Made by a program: the position numbers and the translations under genes. A stretch of 6,203 bases of DNA, taken from positions 1-6,203 of the forward strand of contig DTWI01000211.1 in NCBI GenBank assembly GCA_012963075.1, given 5' to 3'. The stretch comes from Fidelibacterota bacterium (lineage in GTDB: Bacteria > Marinisomatota > Marinisomatia > Marinisomatales > Marinisomataceae). The notes beneath the pieces are model-generated. The model had not been told where the DNA came from. It did not search any database and worked only from the letters and a program-made list of their open reading frames with translations. Shown piece by piece: positions 5,786-6,203 of this stretch. The number at the start of each line of letters is the position of its first letter. The first letter of the stretch is position 1.

Positions 5786-6203
5786 TTACTTTTTCTCCTC
5801 TTCTTCTGGAGGAAATACTTCATTATTTAGTTTCTTAATTTCTTTCTTCAAGTTAGAAATATCTCTTTGGTTATTACGTATCTTTCTATTAAGGTTGTCT
5901 TCTATTCCCTCAAGATCACGTTCGACGTTTTTTATCTTCTTCGATAAATCACGATCAACTCGTTTAATTTCATATGCTAAATCATCTATTAAATCTCCAA
6001 GTGAATCAGCTTTGGCATAAATTAATTTTGTGTTTGCAAGAATCATTTGTCTTCCTTGTTGAATCTTTTTTCCTTGACCAATATTATCAAGCTCAACATT
6101 TTTAACTCTTTCTCTAAATTCTGTATTGACATCATCTACATGTTCTTTATGATCAGCTTCTAGTCTTACCATTTCTTCCATTGCAGATTTTGTTTGAAAA
6201 AAT
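5786..6203 (-). CDS. Coiled-coil protein of unknown function, N-terminus probably beyond the window
   Basis: I do not recognise this protein. The frame stays open from the stop at 5786 to the window edge. The first in-frame ATG is at 6181 (131 codons), but it has no SD. Seven more codons (FFQTKSA) are open upstream of it and look like the end of a longer N-terminus, possibly a signal peptide, so I treat the gene as 5'-partial. Counting from the Met at 6181, residues 62-121 are rich in charged residues with regularly spaced Ile/Leu/Val and predict a long coiled coil. A motif of the form I-K/R-x-V/N-x-R-D-L/I recurs at residues 72, 83 and 101 (spacings 11 and 18). The C-terminus is PPEEEEKK, an acidic tail. 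No Cys and no enzymatic motif are present. A structural, envelope-spacer or scaffold role is possible but unproven. Its transcript would end at the hairpin shared with tRNA-Leu. Confidence 0.75.
   Translation of the reverse strand, partial: FFQTKSAMEEMVRLEADHKEHVDDVNTEFRERVKNVELDNIGQGKKIQQGRQMILANTKLIYAKADSLGDLIDDLAYEIKRVDRDLSKKIKNVERDLEGIEDNLNRKIRNNQRDISNLKKEIKKLNNEVFPPEEEEKK

Noticed and set aside
1..6203. CRISPR array, insertion sequence, toxin-antitoxin or defence island
   Set aside because: No regularly spaced repeats, transposase, terminal inverted repeats or defence-type domains were found on either strand.

Overview
The window is AT-rich bacterial DNA (roughly one third G+C by eye). 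Five genes and a sixth partial one lie on the minus strand; a single tRNA gene lies on the plus strand. The mix suggests a free-living, probably marine member of the Bacteroidota/Marinimicrobia (FCB) side of the tree. The reasons are a bacterial-type twin-arginine aspartylglucosaminidase, a PqqB-like exported metallo-hydrolase, a signal peptide ending in FGQ, and Shine-Dalgarno (SD) motifs present on some genes only. This placement is inference from protein style, not a demonstrated taxonomy.

Layout in transcription order, right to left. At the right edge (5786-6203) is an acidic-tailed coiled-coil protein whose N-terminus is probably outside the window. It converges on a plus-strand tRNA-Leu(CAA) (5642-5725), and an A-run/hairpin/T-run at 5727-5758 can terminate both. 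Divergent from the tRNA is a three-gene cluster read leftward. It holds a long-chain acyl-CoA synthetase (3693-5561), an exported PqqB-like metallo-beta-lactamase-fold protein that starts with TTG 11 bases after the ligase stop codon (2770-3681), and a secreted 243-residue protein of unknown function that looks like two tandem copies of one domain (1964-2695). A strong intrinsic terminator (1904-1940) ends this cluster.

Only 21 bases past that terminator starts a Tat-exported N4-(beta-N-acetylglucosaminyl)-L-asparaginase (923-1882) with all its catalytic residues. Forty bases further on is trhO (1-882, C-terminus cut by the window edge), the O2-dependent tRNA U34 hydroxylase.

How they work together: trhO and the tRNA are translation functions, and the asparaginase belongs to glycopeptide catabolism. 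The ligase, the metallo-hydrolase and the tandem-domain protein are arranged as one transcription unit. A lipid- or ester-linked job shared between cytoplasm and envelope is possible but not shown. Nothing here is a clear new defence or mobile system. The best lead is the acyl-CoA synthetase / exported MBL / tandem-domain cluster. No stretch over 300 bases lacks a gene.
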